Shown here: piece after piece, positions 61,331 through 64,000 of the stretch
Position numbering within the stretch: the first letter of the stretch is position 1
Layout: each line of letters opens with the position of its first letter
Assembly: GCF_003604195.1 (NCBI RefSeq)
Contig: NZ_QXGR01000001.1
Location: 434,001-498,000, forward strand
Length of the DNA: 64,000 nt
From: Simplicispira lacusdiani
GTDB lineage: Bacteria > Pseudomonadota > Gammaproteobacteria > Burkholderiales > Burkholderiaceae_C
Direction: 5' to 3'
The notes under the pieces: model-generated
Told to the model about the DNA's origin: nothing
The model's input: only the letters and a program-made list of their open reading frames with translations
Database searches by the model: none
Made by a program: the position numbers and the translations under genes

Positions 61331-62743
61331 TCAGCGGGAGGCGTCGGGTGCGGGTGCTTCCCACCCGCCGCCGGCGGCGCGGTACAGCGCCACCCAGGCG
61401 GCGGTGCGCTCGTGCTGCAGCGCGGTCAGCGCGTTCTGCGCGGCCAGGGCGGTGCGGCGCGCGTCCTCCAGCTCCACCAGGCTGGCCATGCCGGCGCGCC
61501 AGCGCGCCTCGGTGGCGGCGAAGGAGGCTCGGTAGCCCTCGGCGGCGGTGCGCGCGCTGTCGTTGCGTTCGGTGCTGCTCTGCAGGCGCACCAAGGCCTG
61601 CTCGACCTCGCTCACGGCCAGGCGCACGCGGGCGCGGTACAGCGCCGCTGCTTCGTCGTAGCGGGCACGCGCGGCCTCCTCCTGGGCGGCGCGGCGGCCG
61701 CCGTCGAAGATCGGCAGGCTGAGCGCCAGCGGTCCGATGGACCAGGTGGTCAGGTTGGTGCCCGTGCCGCCGGTATGCACCCGCGCCGCGCCGATGGCTC
61801 CGCTCAGGCCCAGGCGTGGGTAGCGCTGGGCCTGCGCCTGGCCCACGTCGGCGCTGGCGGCGGCCACTTCGCGCTCGGCGTTGTATACGTCGGGCCGCTG
61901 CGCCAGCACCTGCGCCGGCAGGCTGGCGATGGTGAACAGCGCCCCAGGCGCGGGGTGCACGGGGCTGGCGGCCAGTTGCGGGCGCAGCGCCGCTTCGGCG
62001 CGACCGGTGAGCGCCACCAGGGTCTTGAGTTCCACCGCGCACTGCATGCGTTGCTGCGAGGCGCGCGCCACGGCCTCGGCGGCGCTGGCCCGCGCCAGCG
62101 CGTGCGTGGCGGGGGCGGTGAAGCCCGAGCGCTCGCTGAGTTCTGACAGGCGGGCCGTTTCAGCGCGCGACTGCGCATCGCGCTCGGCGATCTCCTGCTG
62201 CTGCAGGCAGGTGCGCAGGCTGCTGTACTGCAGCGCCACTTCGGCGGCCACGCTCACGCGGGCCTCGTGCCACAGGGCCTGCGCGCCGGCCAGGCGTTCG
62301 CGGGCGGCCGTGTCGGCCGCCGCGTTGCCACCCCACAGGTCGATCTCCCACTGCGCCTGCAGGCCGGCCTGGGCGGTGCTGGCCACGGCGCCAATCTGCT
62401 CGTTGAAGCCCCGGCTGGCGCTGGCCTGGCCGTCGAGGCTGGGCAGCAGCGCGGCGCGGCTGGCCACCTGCGCGGCCCGGGCCTGGACCAGGCGCGAGCG
62501 CGCCTGCGCGATGCCGGGACTGTGCTCCTGCGCCTGCTGGATCAGGTCCACCAGCAGCGGGTCGCCCCACTGCGTCCACCATTGCGCCAGGCTGCCGAGC
62601 GAGCCCTGGTGGGGCAGCGGCGCCTGCCAGGCCACGGGCGTGGGGGGCGGCACCTGGGGCGGCGGCGCCGTGGTGGCGCAGGCGGCCAGCACCAGCGGCA
62701 GGCAGGCCGCGAGCAGGCGGGAGGGATGCGTGTCGGTCGTCAT
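61331..62743 (-). CDS. Outer-membrane efflux lipoprotein (NodT/OprM type)
   Basis: From ATG 62743 the product is 470 residues. The signal sequence ends in a lipobox, VLAAC, with Cys22 as the lipid-attached residue. Two OEP (TolC) repeats follow, with WWTQWGDPLLVDLIQQAQE at the start and GPLALSLPIFDGGRR in the middle, as in NodT lipoproteins. It forms the exit channel for the RND pump. Its start overlaps the TetR stop (ATGA), so it is translationally coupled to its regulator. Confidence 0.93.
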   Translation of the reverse strand: MTTDTHPSRLLAACLPLVLAACATTAPPPQVPPPTPVAWQAPLPHQGSLGSLAQWWTQWGDPLLVDLIQQAQEHSPGIAQARSRLVQARAAQVASRAALLPSLDGQASASRGFNEQIGAVASTAQAGLQAQWEIDLWGGNAAADTAARERLAGAQALWHEARVSVAAEVALQYSSLRTCLQQQEIAERDAQSRAETARLSELSERSGFTAPATHALARASAAEAVARASQQRMQCAVELKTLVALTGRAEAALRPQLAASPVHPAPGALFTIASLPAQVLAQRPDVYNAEREVAAASADVGQAQAQRYPRLGLSGAIGAARVHTGGTGTNLTTWSIGPLALSLPIFDGGRRAAQEEAARARYDEAAALYRARVRLAVSEVEQALVRLQSSTERNDSARTAAEGYRASFAATEARWRAGMASLVELEDARRTALAAQNALTALQHERTAAWVALYRAAGGGWEAPAPDASR

Positions 62744-63441
62744 GCGGTGGCTTTCTTCTTGCGGGTCGCGGGCCGGGCGGCCGCGCGGCGGAGGGTTTCG
62801 CTCTGCACCATGGCCAGGGCGTAGCCGGTCAGCCGCCGGGTCCAGGCGTCGATGGCGGCGGGGTGGGCCAGTTGGGGGGCGACGGCTTCGAGCGTGTCGC
62901 GCTGGGTCCACATTTGCATCACCAGGCTGGCGATGGAGAAAGCCAGGCCGTGCACCTCGGCATCCATGCGCCGCACGCCCAGGTGCCGGCACAGCAGCCG
63001 GGCCAGCGCCAGGTGCGGCGCACGGCATTCGCGTTCGATCACCTCGGGCCAGACATGGGTGGGTTCGAGCAGTTCGCGCATGTGCAGGCGCAGCGACTGG
63101 CGCACCAGGTCGTCGTGCTTGAGCGGTTCGAGGAAGCCCTCGAAATAGCGCCGCAGGGCTTCTTCAATGCCCAGGCCTGGCTCCGTGAAGTGCGGAATCA
63201 GCGCCTGGCTGCTGCCCAGCAGTTCATGGAACGTGGCCGTGTAGAGCCCGGCCTTGTCGCCGAAATGGTAGGCAATGGCCGCCACGTTGGTGCCGGCCGC
63301 CTCGGCGATGGCGCGCACCGGGGTCTGGGCGTAGCCGCGCTCGGAAAACAGCTGCAGCGCCGCCAGCAGCAGGCGCGCGCGCGTGTCAGCGCCGTCGCTG
63401 CGCGGACTGCGCTGGGAGATGGATGCGGTCTGGTGGGCCAT
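62740..63441 (-). CDS. TetR-family regulator of the efflux operon (CecR-like)
   Basis: This 233-residue protein has an N-terminal HTH (RARLLLAALQLFSERGYAQT, then PVRAIAEAAGTNVAAIAYHFGDKAGLY) and a larger C-terminal ligand domain similar to the DUF1956/CecR type. The basic tail is ATRKKKATA. A long palindrome 20 bases upstream fits its operator, so it should repress its own tetR-OMF-MFP-RND operon until an inducer binds. Confidence 0.92.
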   Translation of the reverse strand: MAHQTASISQRSPRSDGADTRARLLLAALQLFSERGYAQTPVRAIAEAAGTNVAAIAYHFGDKAGLYTATFHELLGSSQALIPHFTEPGLGIEEALRRYFEGFLEPLKHDDLVRQSLRLHMRELLEPTHVWPEVIERECRAPHLALARLLCRHLGVRRMDAEVHGLAFSIASLVMQMWTQRDTLEAVAPQLAHPAAIDAWTRRLTGYALAMVQSETLRRAAARPATRKKKATA

Positions 63442-63460
63442 GGGCCCGGATTAAACCACC

Positions 63461-63486
63461 TTAATTCAAACATGTGTTTGAATTAA
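63461..63486. promoter_or_regulatory. Long palindromic TetR operator
   Basis: TTAATTCAAACA (63461-63472) and TGTTTGAATTAA (63475-63486) are perfect 12-bp arms around a TG centre. The site lies 20 bases before the tetR start codon, in the promoter region of the efflux operon, and stands out as AT-rich in GC-rich DNA. Confidence 0.85.
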
Positions 63487-63554
63487 TAAAAATTTCATGA
63501 AACAAACTGCACGCCGGGGGACGGTGCAGGCGTCCTCGGCGGCAGTGAAGTTTC

Positions 63555-64000
63555 TCAGGGGGCAGGCGTGTCGAACACCGCCTGCCACAGCGCCAGCACC
63601 GCCGCGCGCTCGGCCTGCAGTTCGGACAGGGGCACCTGGGTCGGCGTCTCGTCCAGCCGCGCGCGGTGCTGCACGCGGCGCAGTTCCCGGTAGGCCGAGG
63701 CGGCCGCCTGGCCCACGCCCGGGGGCAGCAGACCCGCCGTCTCGGCGCGCTGCAGCAGGGCGATGTTGCCCACGTTGTCCACCAGCCCGGGGTGGGCGGC
63801 CGACTGCGAGAGCACGAGGAACTGCACCGCGAACTCGGCATCGACCATGCCGCCCGTGCTGTGCTTGATGTCGAATTGCCCCGTGGGCGCCGGGTGCGCC
63901 GAGCGCACGCGCTCGCGCATGGCCTGGATCTCCTGGCGCAGCGCGGCCGGGTCGCGCTCGGCGGTGATCACGGCCTGGCGCACGGCGTCGAAGCGTTCGC
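63555..64000 (-). CDS. glnE: Glutamine-synthetase adenylyltransferase, 3' part (5' beyond window)
   Basis: The frame is open to the window edge. Its last 142 residues or so include GQFDIKHSTGGMVDAEFAVQFLVLS and HPGLVDNVGNIALL, hallmarks of the second nucleotidyltransferase domain and C-terminus of GlnE. GlnE adenylylates and deadenylylates glutamine synthetase under PII control. The N-terminal portion lies outside the window. The gene ends just downstream of the tetR promoter region. Confidence 0.93.
   Translation of the reverse strand, partial: ERFDAVRQAVITAERDPAALRQEIQAMRERVRSAHPAPTGQFDIKHSTGGMVDAEFAVQFLVLSQSAAHPGLVDNVGNIALLQRAETAGLLPPGVGQAAASAYRELRRVQHRARLDETPTQVPLSELQAERAAVLALWQAVFDTPAP

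Overview
The window looks like chromosomal DNA from a betaproteobacterium of the Comamonadaceae (Acidovorax-like). Most of it is GC-rich with strong third-position GC, and the housekeeping genes (recA-recX, argC, sucCD, purB, moaC, topB, birA, glnE) have betaproteobacterial sequences. No rRNA, tRNA, CRISPR array, insertion sequence or prophage was recognised.

Layout. 1-16.9 kb holds a phosphatase, a diguanylate cyclase, a PEBP-family periplasmic protein with an AraC-type regulator, topoisomerase III with a C-terminal SWIB domain, a SET-domain protein, biotin ligase, a SPOR-like protein, a 1660-residue hybrid sensor kinase, a TctDE-type two-component system and a MarR regulator. 16.9-21.9 kb is the core block recA-recX / argC / sucC-sucD. 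22.1-29.4 kb is a compact signalling block: CHASE2-Ser/Thr kinase, PP2C phosphatase, FHA protein, CHASE2-adenylate cyclase and a class II cyclic-nucleotide phosphodiesterase. 29.5-30.6 kb has two type IV pilin genes, the first behind a good sigma-54 promoter. 30.6-45.8 kb is a base-compositionally distinct, AT-richer surface-glycan island. It encodes a GT-C membrane glycosyltransferase, a polyprenyl-phosphate glycosyltransferase, a sugar aminotransferase, a WbqC protein, two tandem beta-propeller proteins, a GNAT acetyltransferase, methyltransferases, a flippase, further glycosyltransferases and a UDP-sugar dehydrogenase. It ends at a PglL-type O-oligosaccharyltransferase, where GC content rises again. 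47.5-64 kb is core again: moaC, an M48 protease, a manganese-riboswitch-controlled TerC exporter, small zinc-ribbon proteins, yaeQ, purB, GST, glutathione peroxidase, a degenerate HD-GYP protein, a complete tetR-OMF-MFP-RND efflux operon and the 3' end of glnE.

How the parts may work together. The kinase/phosphatase/FHA and cyclase/phosphodiesterase pairs give one locus both Ser/Thr phosphorylation and cAMP outputs, each tied to a CHASE2 extracytoplasmic sensor. It lies directly upstream of pilA, so pilus control is an attractive inference. The glycan island next to the pilins contains a GT-C enzyme, a lipid-linked sugar donor synthase and, at its far end, a PglL-like transferase, which suggests pilin or O-antigen glycosylation.

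The most unusual structural signal is a family of about eight related 55-65 bp elements (3.9, 15.4, 18.6, 47.8, 48.2, 51.6, 52.6 and 60.1 kb). They carry nested inverted repeats (GCTAT...ATAGC and AGCGCTTA...TAAGCGCT) plus a GAGGCC/AT-rich tail. Several lie inside coding sequence (TopB linker, MoaC, the M48 signal-peptide region, the MFP C-terminus). Two appear to supply a stop codon and a Shine-Dalgarno sequence at gene junctions. None was seen in the glycan island.
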